56,086 nucleotides of DNA, from the NCBI GenBank assembly GCA_910574715.1, contig CAJTCH010000035.1, positions 1 to 56,086 on the forward strand. The letters are read 5' to 3'. A program made the translations under genes and the position numbers. The notes beneath the pieces were generated by a model. That model did not search any database. It saw only the letters and a list, made by a program, of their open reading frames with translations, and had not been told where the DNA came from. Shown in pieces: positions 26,617 to 34,573 of the stretch. The DNA comes from Lachnospiraceae bacterium (GTDB taxonomy: Bacteria > Bacillota > Clostridia > Lachnospirales > Lachnospiraceae). Positions within the stretch are counted from its first letter, which is position 1; each line of letters opens with the position of its first letter.

Positions 26617-27918
26617 CTAATTTATTGCACTCTCTACCTGCGACTGTGCTTCGTCCAATGCTTCTTTCGGCTCTTTCGCTCCTGAGAATACCTCTTCCAG
26701 TCCTCTAAGCAATCCTTGTTCGATATCTCCAAAATATGTGGGCGCTGCTACCGGCGCTGCTATGGTAACTGCTTTCCAGATGCCCTGAATATTGTCGGGC
26801 GTTGTTCCCATGATCTCTGTATCGGTTGCCAGCGTACTTGTCGGAGGCACCTGCTGTCCGCCTGCTGCGTTTGCTTTCAGATATTCGTCAGAAACTAATT
26901 CCTTTAACAGATCAATTGCAAGCTCCTTCTCCGATGTAGAGGCTGATATCGTCCATGCGGCTCCGCCGTATACAGAACTATCCTTCTTTTTCACCGGCCA
27001 CTGTACGCAGTCGAAATCATCATTCGTAAGTCCGGCGTCTTTCCAGGTGTTCAGTACCCATCTTCCTGCGCCTACCATCGCAAGCTGCTTGGAAGCGAAC
27101 ATAGAATATACATCAGAACTGATTGGGTCCGGCGTCAGTTTATCTTTTACCAGGCTGTTCAGGAACTCTACAGATTCTACCATACCGTTGCTGTTAAGAG
27201 CCGGTTTTGCGTAATCCTCTGTGGTTGGATAGGCATCGTTGGTTGACCACCATGGAGTAAGCTGGAAGTAAGAACTGGATAAACCATAACCATATACAGA
27301 TCCGTCTTCTTTCGTCAGTTTCCTGGCATCTTCAAGGAATTCATCCCATGTCCATCCGTCCTGCGGATACGCGATCTTAGCATCGTCGAACATCTTCTTG
27401 TTATAGTACATTACCATTGTCTGTGTTCCATTCGGAAGTCCGTATAATTTCCCGTCTACAGAAAATCCATCCAGAAGAGATTCTGCATATTCTTCTTTTA
27501 ACTTGGATAACTGCTCGTCGCCGTCCACGATATCGTCAAGAGGAAGAAGCAGATCGTTCTCTACCGCCATTCTGGCCGCCTCTAACCCGATGTTGATCAC
27601 GTCCGGCGTCTCGCCTGATGTTGTCATAGATATCCATTTCTGTATGAAGTCCGACCAGGAATCTACCGGTACGGAAGTCTGCTTAACTTCTACATCCGAA
27701 TGATCAGCCGTAAATCTGTCGATTGCGTCCTGGGCGATCTGCGCTTCTTCTGCGGTTCCCCAATTCAGAACTCTTAGAATCTTCTTGCCGGAATCTGCAC
27801 CGCCCTGTTCTTTCTTATCGCCAGCATCGCTTCCACCGCTTCCGCCGCATGCTGCCATTGACAATATCATCGCGCCTGCCATAACTGCTGCCAATATCCG
27901 ATTCATTCGCTTCTTCAT
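26617..27918 (-). CDS. Extracellular sugar-binding lipoprotein (family 1)
   Basis: A 433-residue protein with a lipoprotein signal (KKRMNRILAAVMAG, lipobox ILSMAAC), a Gly/Ser/Asp-rich linker (about 24-45) and an SBP_bac_1 fold, including the YYNKKMFDDAKI motif (about 165-176). It delivers an oligosaccharide to the MalFG-type permeases. GGAGG precedes the ATG. It is the first gene of the operon, behind a promoter flanked by two LacI-type operators. Confidence 0.92.
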   Translation of the reverse strand: MKKRMNRILAAVMAGAMILSMAACGGSGGSDAGDKKEQGGADSGKKILRVLNWGTAEEAQIAQDAIDRFTADHSDVEVKQTSVPVDSWSDFIQKWISMTTSGETPDVINIGLEAARMAVENDLLLPLDDIVDGDEQLSKLKEEYAESLLDGFSVDGKLYGLPNGTQTMVMYYNKKMFDDAKIAYPQDGWTWDEFLEDARKLTKEDGSVYGYGLSSSYFQLTPWWSTNDAYPTTEDYAKPALNSNGMVESVEFLNSLVKDKLTPDPISSDVYSMFASKQLAMVGAGRWVLNTWKDAGLTNDDFDCVQWPVKKKDSSVYGGAAWTISASTSEKELAIDLLKELVSDEYLKANAAGGQQVPPTSTLATDTEIMGTTPDNIQGIWKAVTIAAPVAAPTYFGDIEQGLLRGLEEVFSGAKEPKEALDEAQSQVESAIN

Positions 27919-27954
27919 ATTTTTCCTCCATTCTTCTTTAATAAAATGTCCTTT

Positions 27955-27970
27955 ATGGAACCCGTTCCAT
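27955..27970. promoter_or_regulatory. LacI-family operator O1
   Basis: ATGGAAC-CC-GTTCCAT, a 16-bp palindrome with perfect 7-bp arms, lying downstream of the transcription start of the carbohydrate operon, where a bound repressor would block elongation or initiation. Confidence 0.75.
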
Positions 27971-28037
27971 GTTTTGGATTTAAAAAAGAATCTCCTGTCG
28001 AAATTCTTTTTTATAATACGTACGTCTTACTGTTATT

Positions 28038-28066
28038 ATTGTATACCCTTACGATTCTTTTGTCAA
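28038..28066 (-). promoter_or_regulatory. Promoter of the carbohydrate operon
   Basis: Minus-strand TTGACA (28061-28066), 17-base spacer, TACAAT (28038-28043). It lies between the two operators. Confidence 0.75.
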
Positions 28067-28101
28067 GTAACCAAAATATTCCTTTTGTCGTTTTTGTCTT
28101 T

Positions 28102-28117
28102 ATGAAAACCGTTCCAT
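28102..28117. promoter_or_regulatory. LacI-family operator O2
   Basis: ATGAAAACCGTTCCAT: one half is identical to the operator at 27955-27970, the other half has two changes. It is 147 bases from O1, on the far side of the promoter, a layout that allows DNA looping by a tetrameric repressor. Confidence 0.6.
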
Positions 28118-28250
28118 AACTATATCTTTTGTATAAATTTACCATTTTCAAAATGTTCAATTTATGGTATATCCCAATATCTTTCTACTTTCTTCCTAAA
28201 TATCTGTGCAGTATATATAATTTCTTCCATATTATTTTGTACAATATTCA

Positions 28251-29234
28251 TTATACTAACGTTGTCTTTCCTTTTCTTAACCGGACTCCAAGCACAATCT
28301 GCTTATTCACATATTCTCTTCCCTTAATCATATTCCTTAACAGCCGCACGGACTGTTTTGCAAGGCCTTCGATGGGTTGCACAACCGCTGTCACCATCGG
28401 TTCCACAATCTCTGTGATAAAGGTTCCGTCATAGGCAATGAATTTGATATCCCGGGGCACCTTCAGATGCCTTCGAATCGCCTCGTTCATACATTCGATG
28501 GCCAGTCCGTCCACGGCGAACACCCCGTCAAAATCAATGCCTCTTGAAAATACATCCTCTACAACCTCCTGGTAATACTGAGAATCCAGACGATTCCACT
28601 CCAGTTCATAGGGATACGTCTCTATATGAATTTCCTCCATAAAGCGCTCGAACTCATAATGCCTCTCATGGTAAGGAGATTCCACTGCAGTCTGGCCCCT
28701 GAAATGCAGAATCTTCTTACATCCGTTGCGGACCAATGTCTCTGCTGCCAACCGACCGCCTTCCTTATGGTCCGCGGCTACTACCGGAATATGTTCTCCC
28801 AGATATCTGTCCAGCGCAACAATGGGCTTATGGATCTTCTTGTACTCTTCCACATCCAGCGTATGTACCCCTGTAATCACTCCGTCCACAATATGACGAT
28901 TCAGCATGTCCAGGTATTCAAGTTCAGCGTTTCTCTCCTTCGCCGTATTGCAAAGCATCATCTTATATCCGGCCGCATACAGCTCGGACTCTGCATAATC
29001 TACGAATTCCGCAAAAAACGGGTTCGATACATTCGGCACAAGCACCGCAATGATTCCTGTTCGTTTATGATAAAGATTCCTGGCAAGTTCATTGGGAATG
29101 TAATTAAGCTCCTTCATCGCTATTTCAATCTTTTCCCTGGTCTCCTCTGCCACATAACCGCTGTCATTTAACATCCGAGAGACGGTCCCCACACCGACTC
29201 CGGCTCTCCTGGCCACATCCTTAATCCCTGCCAC
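28251..29234 (-). CDS. LacI-family transcriptional repressor
   Basis: A 327-residue regulator. The HTH is at the very start (AGIKDVARRAGVGVGTVSRM, LNDSGYV), followed by the hinge (PNELARNLYHKRTG) and a periplasmic-binding-like sensor domain. The frame is open to 29450, but the upstream part is not LacI-like. A GTG at 29234 has AGGAGG 8 bases upstream and puts the HTH at residue 2, so I take it as the start. It most likely binds the two palindromes at 27955 and 28102 and represses the downstream carbohydrate operon. Confidence 0.9.
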   Translation of the reverse strand: MAGIKDVARRAGVGVGTVSRMLNDSGYVAEETREKIEIAMKELNYIPNELARNLYHKRTGIIAVLVPNVSNPFFAEFVDYAESELYAAGYKMMLCNTAKERNAELEYLDMLNRHIVDGVITGVHTLDVEEYKKIHKPIVALDRYLGEHIPVVAADHKEGGRLAAETLVRNGCKKILHFRGQTAVESPYHERHYEFERFMEEIHIETYPYELEWNRLDSQYYQEVVEDVFSRGIDFDGVFAVDGLAIECMNEAIRRHLKVPRDIKFIAYDGTFITEIVEPMVTAVVQPIEGLAKQSVRLLRNMIKGREYVNKQIVLGVRLRKGKTTLV

Positions 29235-29338
29235 CGTTTTTACCTCCTGACAACATTTCATCAATCCACTGTTTGGTACTATATCAAAAAAGTACAAATT
29301 AACAGCAAATAAATAATCTTTCACCTGGCATTCCGCCC

Positions 29339-29408
29339 CACACTCCCGCCGCCGCATCTTTCCAGCGCCAGACATTTCCCCTGCACATAAGAATATACTT
29401 CCGTCTCC
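29339..29408 (-). repeat. 70-bp duplicate of the radical SAM gene 3' end
   Basis: This stretch matches 31951-32020 at 68 of 70 positions, same orientation. Read in the radical SAM frame it still codes (ETEVYSYVQGKC, ALERCGGGSVG), then diverges. It lies upstream of lacI and gives that frame a false N-terminal extension. Confidence 0.85.
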
Positions 29409-29436
29409 CCGACGAACCGTTGTCTTATCCAGCAAT

Positions 29437-29742
29437 TCAAACTTCTTCACTTCCCGCCTGTTCGGAGGTCAGATTCGCTTTATTCCGGGAGTAAGAATAA
29501 TTTTTGTGCAATTCCATCACCACATAATTCTCAAAATAATGACCATTGGCCGCTCCATTCATCAAGGTATCCCTGGGCAGCCACATAGACAGATAGGCAC
29601 ACAGACCTGTATCACAGAAATACAGCTTCGGTGTCTTTGACAGACGCTTTAATTCATTATTGGAATAAGATAGGATCCGTCTTCGCCAGAGTCCGTGCCA
29701 TAAGATTATCCATAGATACATAGATACGTTTCTGTCCTTCAT
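29437..29742 (-). pseudogene. Fragment of an AAA/DUF4143 ATPase
   Basis: About 100 residues holding the DUF4143 pattern YSNNELKRLSKTPKLYFCDT, GLCAYLSMW and HYFENYVVMELHK. The N-terminal Walker-containing domain is absent and the C-terminal nuclease-like part is cut after SYSRNKANL. Intact family members have 400-450 residues, such as the one at 48438-49772. No ribosome site fits. It is a relic. Confidence 0.75.
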
Positions 29743-29853
29743 CCAGGTGCTTAAGCATGGTTGAAATAATAAAGTTTACTTTATTTTCCTTTATTTTTCA
29801 TGTCATGTCAACCCTCATTACCCAGATAAATAAAAATGGCAGTCTGATCTGCC

Positions 29854-30363
29854 TTAATCCTTCTCTGTAAGTTTCCCATATACACAGAGATCATACACAT
29901 TTCCATCCTTCACAACCGCATTCTTCATAATCCCCTCCAGAGTGAATCCGTTCTTCTCCAGAACCCTTCGGGATGCAATATTCGGCTCGTAGACGAGTCC
30001 TGTGATACGTATAATATCCAACGCTTCAAATGCAAGCCTACAGATTTGCCTTGCAGCCTCCGTCACGATTCCTTTAGACCAGCTTTCTGTTACCAGACAG
30101 TATCCAAGCTCTGCATCCTTACCGTAGACATCCGCTTTCTTCTCCACGGAAATATTGCCCACGATATCCCCGTCAACGATAATTGACCGGAATACGCCTT
30201 CCTTCCCTTCCTGTTCGCAGACCTTGCCAAGCCACCAATCCGCATCCTCCAACGTGTAAGGATACGGCATCCTGTTGGAGAGGTAATCCCTTGGTACTCT
30301 GTTGCATATATTAGCCAGACTCTCCCGGTCGTCTGGCGACCATTTTTTCAATTCAATATTCAT
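29854..30363 (-). CDS. GNAT acetyltransferase (RimJ/RimL-like)
   Basis: A 169-residue N-acetyltransferase. The acetyl-CoA motif region contains GYCLVTESWSKGIVTEAAR (about 99-117), with a degenerate R/Q-x-x-G-x-G/A loop, followed by RITGLVYEPNIASRRVLEKN and GFTLEG, typical of the RimJ/RimL group that modifies protein or amino-acid amines. AAGGAG precedes the ATG. It is the last gene of a minus-strand cluster of acetyltransferases; the substrate is unknown. Confidence 0.85.
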   Translation of the reverse strand: MNIELKKWSPDDRESLANICNRVPRDYLSNRMPYPYTLEDADWWLGKVCEQEGKEGVFRSIIVDGDIVGNISVEKKADVYGKDAELGYCLVTESWSKGIVTEAARQICRLAFEALDIIRITGLVYEPNIASRRVLEKNGFTLEGIMKNAVVKDGNVYDLCVYGKLTEKD

Positions 30364-30381
30364 GAGTTTACTCCTTATTTT

Positions 30382-30681
30382 TTATTCACATTTGCACTCC
30401 ATAAATCTCCTGAAAGCATGAAATCCTGCCGCCTCATAGAATTCCAACGCCCCTTCATTAAATTCCCACACATCCAGTTCAATCCTGTCAAAACCTTTCC
30501 TTTTTGCATCCTGCTTCATATACTCCACTAATTGCATACCTATCCCCTGTCTCTGGAATGCCTCATCCACAGCGATCTCCTCAACATGATAATACCTTCT
30601 CTCCAGATTATATGGTGATTCAGCCTTCATAACATACGCGACACACGCCATTGCGCAGATCATGCCGTCTCGTTCTGCCAC
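30382..30681 (-). pseudogene. C-terminal half of a frameshifted GNAT domain
   Basis: The 99 residues include HVEEIAVDEAFQRQGIGMQL (the acetyl-CoA loop QRQGIG) and YEAAGFHAFRRFMECK, a normal GNAT C terminus lacking its N-terminal part. That part is present at the end of the preceding gene (30660-31787) in another frame. Rejoining near 30690 by one base would give a continuous domain reading …ETEI(I)IVAERDG…. No slippery heptamer is seen, so it looks like an indel. Confidence 0.75.
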
Positions 30682-31787
30682 GATAATATCTCCGTCTCAC
30701 TCTGTAGAATCTCTCCCGCAACCTCCTGCATCTCACGGCAAAATCCCGGCTTGAATATATCCGGCCTTCCTTCGACATGTACGGTATTCACCTGTCTTCT
30801 CAGTTCATTTACCCGATCCAGATCTGTCTCCTTCGCTAACCGCATCGTACAGGCTGCTTCTTCTATATTCTCTTCATAATAATCCGTCTTCTGCACCACC
30901 TCAAACCCGCAGGACAGATAGAGCCGGCAGGCTCTCTGATTATCCGAATCCACTTCTATCACGATCTCTTCGCTCTCATCCTTCACTTCATTCAGAATAT
31001 ATCTCACAAACCGCTTCCCAAGACCTTTCCCCCGGTATTCTTCCAGAACTCCAAGCCCATAGATACAGGTCTCCTCATCATCAAAACTGACATGGCACAC
31101 TCCGACAGGCATTCCCTGCCAGTATTCCAGATATCCTCTCCGATTCCCGGCTGGAAGAATCGCTTCCAGGAACACTTCAATCTCATCATCCAGCTCCAAC
31201 GCTTCTGTCGCCACCGCCCGATATACAGCGCTGTTCTCGATAGTTACAGGCTGAAAACTCACTTCTTTCTCTATATCCGTCTGGAAATCCCGTAATACAT
31301 GCTCCTCACAAAATGTACGGTCTGACATCCTGCAAGATATATCTTGCGGCTGCCTGGCATTCCATCTCATCTTATATTCCGAAAAAGAATATACTGCTCG
31401 ACACCAATGCTCAATCGCTTCCTGTCCTTTCTTACAATTTGAATCCACAACATAGATCAGCTTCTGGACACTTCTTGCCGCACATTCCCTCTTCGCTTTT
31501 TCATAAAGAGCGCGAAAGCATCCCCTTCTCCGGTACTTCGGGTGCGTATATGCTGTTATCTCCGCCTCCCCCTTTTCCGGCATGAAAAGTATCAGGAAAG
31601 CTATTAATTGATTCTTCTCGTACATCAGGTAAAATGCCGGAATCATTTTATCATAATTCAATTCCGTCGATAAATAGACCTGACCTTCTGTCTGATCAAA
31701 TGTACTGCAGACCTGGTGCAGCTTGAGGATATCTTTTCTGATATGTTCATCCAGTTCCGTCTTACAAATAACATCTTCCACTCCCAC
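30660..31787 (-). CDS. Tandem GNAT-domain protein ending in a truncated third GNAT domain
   Basis: A 375-residue product. Domain 1 (about 5-150) has a GNAT loop HPKYRRRGCFRALYEKA; domain 2 (about 170-290) has LGVLEEYRGKGLGKRFV and SDNQRACRLYLSCGFE. From about 293 a third domain begins (MRLAKETDLDRVNELRRQ, VHVEGRPDIFKPGF) and is cut by a stop. Its second half lies in the next frame at 30382-30681. Tandem GNATs resemble mycothiol-synthase-like proteins. The start is GTG: either 31787, overlapping an upstream TAG as TAGTG, or 31781, which is better placed after AAGGA. The fusion of the third domain may itself be secondary, since it opens with an internal Met. Confidence 0.7.
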   Translation of the reverse strand: MGVEDVICKTELDEHIRKDILKLHQVCSTFDQTEGQVYLSTELNYDKMIPAFYLMYEKNQLIAFLILFMPEKGEAEITAYTHPKYRRRGCFRALYEKAKRECAARSVQKLIYVVDSNCKKGQEAIEHWCRAVYSFSEYKMRWNARQPQDISCRMSDRTFCEEHVLRDFQTDIEKEVSFQPVTIENSAVYRAVATEALELDDEIEVFLEAILPAGNRRGYLEYWQGMPVGVCHVSFDDEETCIYGLGVLEEYRGKGLGKRFVRYILNEVKDESEEIVIEVDSDNQRACRLYLSCGFEVVQKTDYYEENIEEAACTMRLAKETDLDRVNELRRQVNTVHVEGRPDIFKPGFCREMQEVAGEILQSETEILSWQNETA

Positions 31788-31938
31788 TATTCCTTCTTTT
31801 TGTTATTTTGACGGTATTCTACGGGCATCATATGATAACGCTTCTTAAATTTTTTATAAAAAGTAGCTTCGCCATAATCGACAATTCTATCTGGCTCCAT
31901 TGCGGTATGTCGAACAGAAAAGCTAATTTTCAATTTCA
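31787..31938 (-). pseudogene. C-terminal tail of an AraC-family regulator
   Basis: An open frame ending in TAG (31787-31789) gives IVDYGEATFYKKFKKRYH then MMPVEYRQN, the typical end of an AraC HTH domain (GY-x-F-xx-FKK-x-TPxEYR). Only about 40 residues are left and the upstream side runs straight into the radical SAM stop. It is a truncated relic that now leads into the GNAT gene. Confidence 0.7.
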
Positions 31939-32856
31939 ACTACACTGCCACACACTCCCGCCGCCGCATCTTTCCAGCGCCGGACATTCCCCCTGCACAT
32001 AAGAATATACTTCCGTCTCCGGCGTCTCTTCGATCATCTTGTCCAACCGCGCCAGCATCTTCTCCTTATCCTTCGGAAGCCTCCCCCGCACCCGAAATTC
32101 GATAAAATCATGAAACCCGTCATACAGAATATCCGCAGTCAATAACTCTATCAGACAGCGTTCCTCCTCGAGATTCTCCCGCTCAGATGCCGGGACGAAA
32201 CTGCCGTCCAATATGTTCTGATACAGCGGCACCTCCTTATGCAGGAACATGGAGAAATTCACCACATGCGCCGGTTTCGTCCGGTTCAGGAACTCTGCAA
32301 GCGCACAGGCATTCTCCGTCCCTCTGCCTCTGCCCGCTACCCCCGTCATGATATGGGCATCATAGATCATACCGATCCGATGCAGGCGTTCAATCGCCTC
32401 ATAAGCCTGTCCCTGATCATGGTCTTTCTCCATAAGCGCAAGTACATCGTCAAGCCCGCTCTCGATACCAAGGTAAAGATGTCTTACCCCAAGCTTGTAG
32501 AATGCTTCCAGTTCCGCATCTGACCGCTTCAAGATGCTTGTTACCGTTGCATCCATATTGATCTCTTCACAATCCGGGAAATATTTCCTGATCATCTCCA
32601 GAATCCGCATCAGCCGCTCACTCTTCTGGGCAAATGCGTTCCCGTCTCCAAGGAAGATCCGTCTTGGATTCCCTCCTACATTCTTAACCCTCGCCAGTTC
32701 TGCTACAATCTGTTCAAACGGAAGCTCCCGATACTTAAGATGCCGGAACAGGTTGCAGAACCTGCACCGATTATAGGAACATCCCACCATGATCGGCAGC
32801 ATGAACGAAGACCGTTCCATAGGCGCCCGGCAGATTTGTCCTTCATATTCCATCAT
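31936..32856 (-). CDS. Radical SAM protein
   Basis: A 306-residue enzyme. The cluster motif is GCSYNRCRFCNLF (Cys positions CX4CX2C, about 26-38), followed by the GDGNAF loop (about 71), LGIESGLDDVL (about 127-137) and a (beta/alpha) barrel. It belongs to the oxygen-sensitive YgiQ/HemN-like radical SAM group with no assigned reaction. GGGAGG precedes the ATG. The 3' 70 bases are duplicated at 29339-29408. It lies downstream of the RelE/Phd pair and may be part of the same transcript. Confidence 0.85.
   Translation of the reverse strand: MMEYEGQICRAPMERSSFMLPIMVGCSYNRCRFCNLFRHLKYRELPFEQIVAELARVKNVGGNPRRIFLGDGNAFAQKSERLMRILEMIRKYFPDCEEINMDATVTSILKRSDAELEAFYKLGVRHLYLGIESGLDDVLALMEKDHDQGQAYEAIERLHRIGMIYDAHIMTGVAGRGRGTENACALAEFLNRTKPAHVVNFSMFLHKEVPLYQNILDGSFVPASERENLEEERCLIELLTADILYDGFHDFIEFRVRGRLPKDKEKMLARLDKMIEETPETEVYSYVQGECPALERCGGGSVWQCS
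31951..32020 (-). repeat. 70-bp repeat, copy inside the radical SAM gene
   Basis: Intact copy of the 70-bp sequence also present at 29339-29408; 2 mismatches. The two copies bracket 2.5 kb with the GNAT genes and two gene relics. Confidence 0.85.
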
Positions 32857-32874
32857 TACACCTCCCTGTTTTTT

Positions 32875-33198
32875 CTAGAAACCACATTTTAGGATTGATA
32901 TCCAATTACTTTTTTCATACATGAATCGTACAACAATTACTTTATTATCTTCTTCAGAAATCACATAAAAAACAAGATAATTCCTTACCCGGGTCAAACG
33001 AATTCCCCAAGAAGCAAGTAACGGATCTTCTACAAGAGGAAATTTTGCAGGAAATGACGACAGGGCATTTATTTTTTCTTCTGCTTCATCCAGCAGATCA
33101 TCAGCCGCTTTAGGATTTTTCAATACAAATTCAATATAGTCTGAGGCATTTGCCATGTCTTGTTCAGCCGCGGCTGTGATGTAAATAGAATAATTCAT
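32875..33198 (-). CDS. RelE/ParE-family toxin
   Basis: A 107-residue protein starting NYSIYITAAAEQDMANASDY, with SFPAKFPLVEDPLLASWGIR (about 52-71) and the C-terminal RNYLVFYVISEEDNKVIVVRF and YEKSNW. This is the RelE/ParE fold, an mRNA interferase or gyrase poison; the family cannot be split further by eye. Its ATG overlaps the antitoxin stop by 4 bases (ATGA), the usual coupling. Confidence 0.88.
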   Translation of the reverse strand: MNYSIYITAAAEQDMANASDYIEFVLKNPKAADDLLDEAEEKINALSSFPAKFPLVEDPLLASWGIRLTRVRNYLVFYVISEEDNKVIVVRFMYEKSNWISILKCGF

Positions 33199-33458
33199 CG
33201 TTTCCTCCGACTCCTTAAATCCGAAATTGCCTCGGAAAGAGGCCGTGTATTACCGGCTTGAACATCAACCATGCCCTCCCTGATAAGTCCATATAATTCA
33301 AAACGACCTGCAAGTTGTTCATATGTCTCAATGCTCATGACAGCCAAATCGCCTTTCCCGTTTTTTGTAATAAATACTGGTTCAGAATACGTATGGCAAA
33401 ACTCAGAAATATCGTTGTAATTGTTCCGCAAATCAGCGCTTGATCGTATGTTAGGCAT
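33195..33458 (-). CDS. Phd/YefM-family antitoxin
   Basis: An 87-residue protein. The N-terminal DNA-binding part reads IRSSADLRNNYNDISEFCHT, EPVFITKNGKGDLAVMS (about 26-45), diagnostic for Phd/YefM. The acidic-to-basic C-terminal tail wraps the toxin. GGAGG lies before the ATG. The promoter at 33485-33513 contains the palindrome GGTATACC in its spacer, a likely autoregulatory site. Confidence 0.9.
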   Translation of the reverse strand: MPNIRSSADLRNNYNDISEFCHTYSEPVFITKNGKGDLAVMSIETYEQLAGRFELYGLIREGMVDVQAGNTRPLSEAISDLRSRRKR

Positions 33459-33484
33459 TTCTAATCCCTCCTTTTGATAACAAA

Positions 33485-33513
33485 ATTATACAGAAATTCG
33501 GGTATACCGTCAA
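33485..33513 (-). promoter_or_regulatory. Promoter of the RelE/Phd pair
   Basis: Minus-strand TTGACG (33508-33513), 17-base spacer, TATAAT (33485-33490). The spacer holds the palindrome GGTATACC (33501-33508). Confidence 0.75.
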
Positions 33514-33548
33514 GGACTGTATGCATCTGAAAGCATTTGTTCCAATAA

Positions 33549-33749
33549 TTCGAGACTTTCGCTGTCTCAGAAATTCTAAAAAGCTTCTCTAACATGAGCG
33601 CCAATCCCAAATTATCCATGACAAATGCATTTGATGTCATCGATCGCATTCCCGGTAAAAAGAGAGGAACCGGTGTCATCCTCTGTCTGTATGACTCACC
33701 GCTCTGGCTCAATGAGAATACTGTTGCACTGCCGGTGGAATTCTGCTAA
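33549..33749 (+). pseudogene. Remnant of a second AAA/DUF4143 ATPase (opposite strand)
   Basis: An open plus-strand frame gives FETFAVSEILKSFSN, the sequence that normally follows the DUF4143 dimer helix. It then passes directly to NAFDVIDRIPGKKRGTGVIL and ENTVALPVEFC, which resembles the C-terminal end. The central nuclease-like section is missing, so this is an internally deleted tail of a DUF4143 ATPase. It contains an ATG at 33594 but no ribosome site. Confidence 0.55.
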
Positions 33750-33790
33750 GAATCATCTATATTGGCATATCATAGACTGCACTGTAAACA

Positions 33791-33830
33791 GGCTGCCCCA
33801 AAGCCGATAGAACACACTTTTGGGGCAGCC
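33791..33830. terminator. Strong hairpin, probable bidirectional terminator
   Basis: Perfect 12-bp stem GGCTGCCCCAAA/TTTGGGGCAGCC with a 16-nt loop, between the plus-strand relic and the minus-strand regulator. The T run is weak. Confidence 0.6.
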
Positions 33831-33864
33831 CGATATATTTAACGCCTGCTTTATATCTAATTAT

Positions 33865-34374
33865 TTACCCTCTCTTAAGCAGCCTCTTCTTAAATGCCTT
33901 AAACTTCATCAGGCAGCCGCTTGTATACAAAACTCCCGTGATCATGATCCCATAGGCAAATCCCAGGGCCGCACTCGCAGCCTCTTCCTGCACTCCTTTA
34001 ACATCCGCCGCACCCAAAAATTCCATCACCAGATACACCGTAAAGGCAATGAGTCCGCAGAAAAGCAGTATGCTCATCCTCTTCGCCAGTCTCTGTTTCT
34101 CATGATTACTGTAATCCGCCACCTTCAATACGGTATCTTCCATCTCTTTATTCATCTTCTCGCCTTTCCTTTCTCCATCCAGAATCTCCCTGATCTCTAC
34201 CTCATAATAATCCGCAATCTGAATCAGGACATCCAGATCCGGCATATTTACTCCCGTCTCCCATCTGGAAACTGTCCTGCCAGATACACCAAGTATCTCC
34301 GCGAATTGTTCCTGGGTAATCCCCTTCTCCTTCCGCAGATACTTCAGGAACTGTCCAATCTTTTTTAAGTTCAT
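33865..34374 (-). CDS. XRE-family regulator with C-terminal membrane segments
   Basis: A 169-residue protein. The HTH_3 domain (about 6-60) has GITQEQFAEILGVSGRTVSR and WETGVNMPDLDVLIQIADYY. After a charged linker come two hydrophobic segments (about 103-122 and 138-157). HTH proteins with this membrane tail are common in Lachnospiraceae and probably sense the envelope. The ATG at 34374 is chosen because GGAGGAG lies 9 bases upstream; the longer frame to 34503 has none. Confidence 0.85.
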   Translation of the reverse strand: MNLKKIGQFLKYLRKEKGITQEQFAEILGVSGRTVSRWETGVNMPDLDVLIQIADYYEVEIREILDGERKGEKMNKEMEDTVLKVADYSNHEKQRLAKRMSILLFCGLIAFTVYLVMEFLGAADVKGVQEEAASAALGFAYGIMITGVLYTSGCLMKFKAFKKRLLKRG

Positions 34375-34573
34375 CTTACTATACTCCTCCTTCCCGGCAC
34401 AGTTCTTGCGGTACCCATGGACCGACCGACTGCGAAATGTAACTCCTTCAGTGCACCTCTTCGTTACACGGTCATAATACCGTATCTTCCGGCAGACGAA
34501 CACGACACAAAGCGAGAAATGCCGTATTTACCATACCGGACATGAGATGTCTGCCCATTTTGCAGCCTGAATC

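Noticed and set aside
29235..29450. N-terminal extension of the LacI repressor
   Set aside because: It contains the 70-bp radical SAM duplicate read in a wrong frame; the GTG at 29234 with AGGAGG is the proper start.
30680..30700. Programmed frameshift joining the third GNAT domain
   Set aside because: No slippery heptamer or following hairpin is visible, so a plain indel is more likely.
33461..33712. Minus-strand frame of 83 residues upstream of the Phd antitoxin
   Set aside because: It covers the antitoxin promoter and lies opposite a DUF4143-like relic that has recognisable motifs; no ribosome site.
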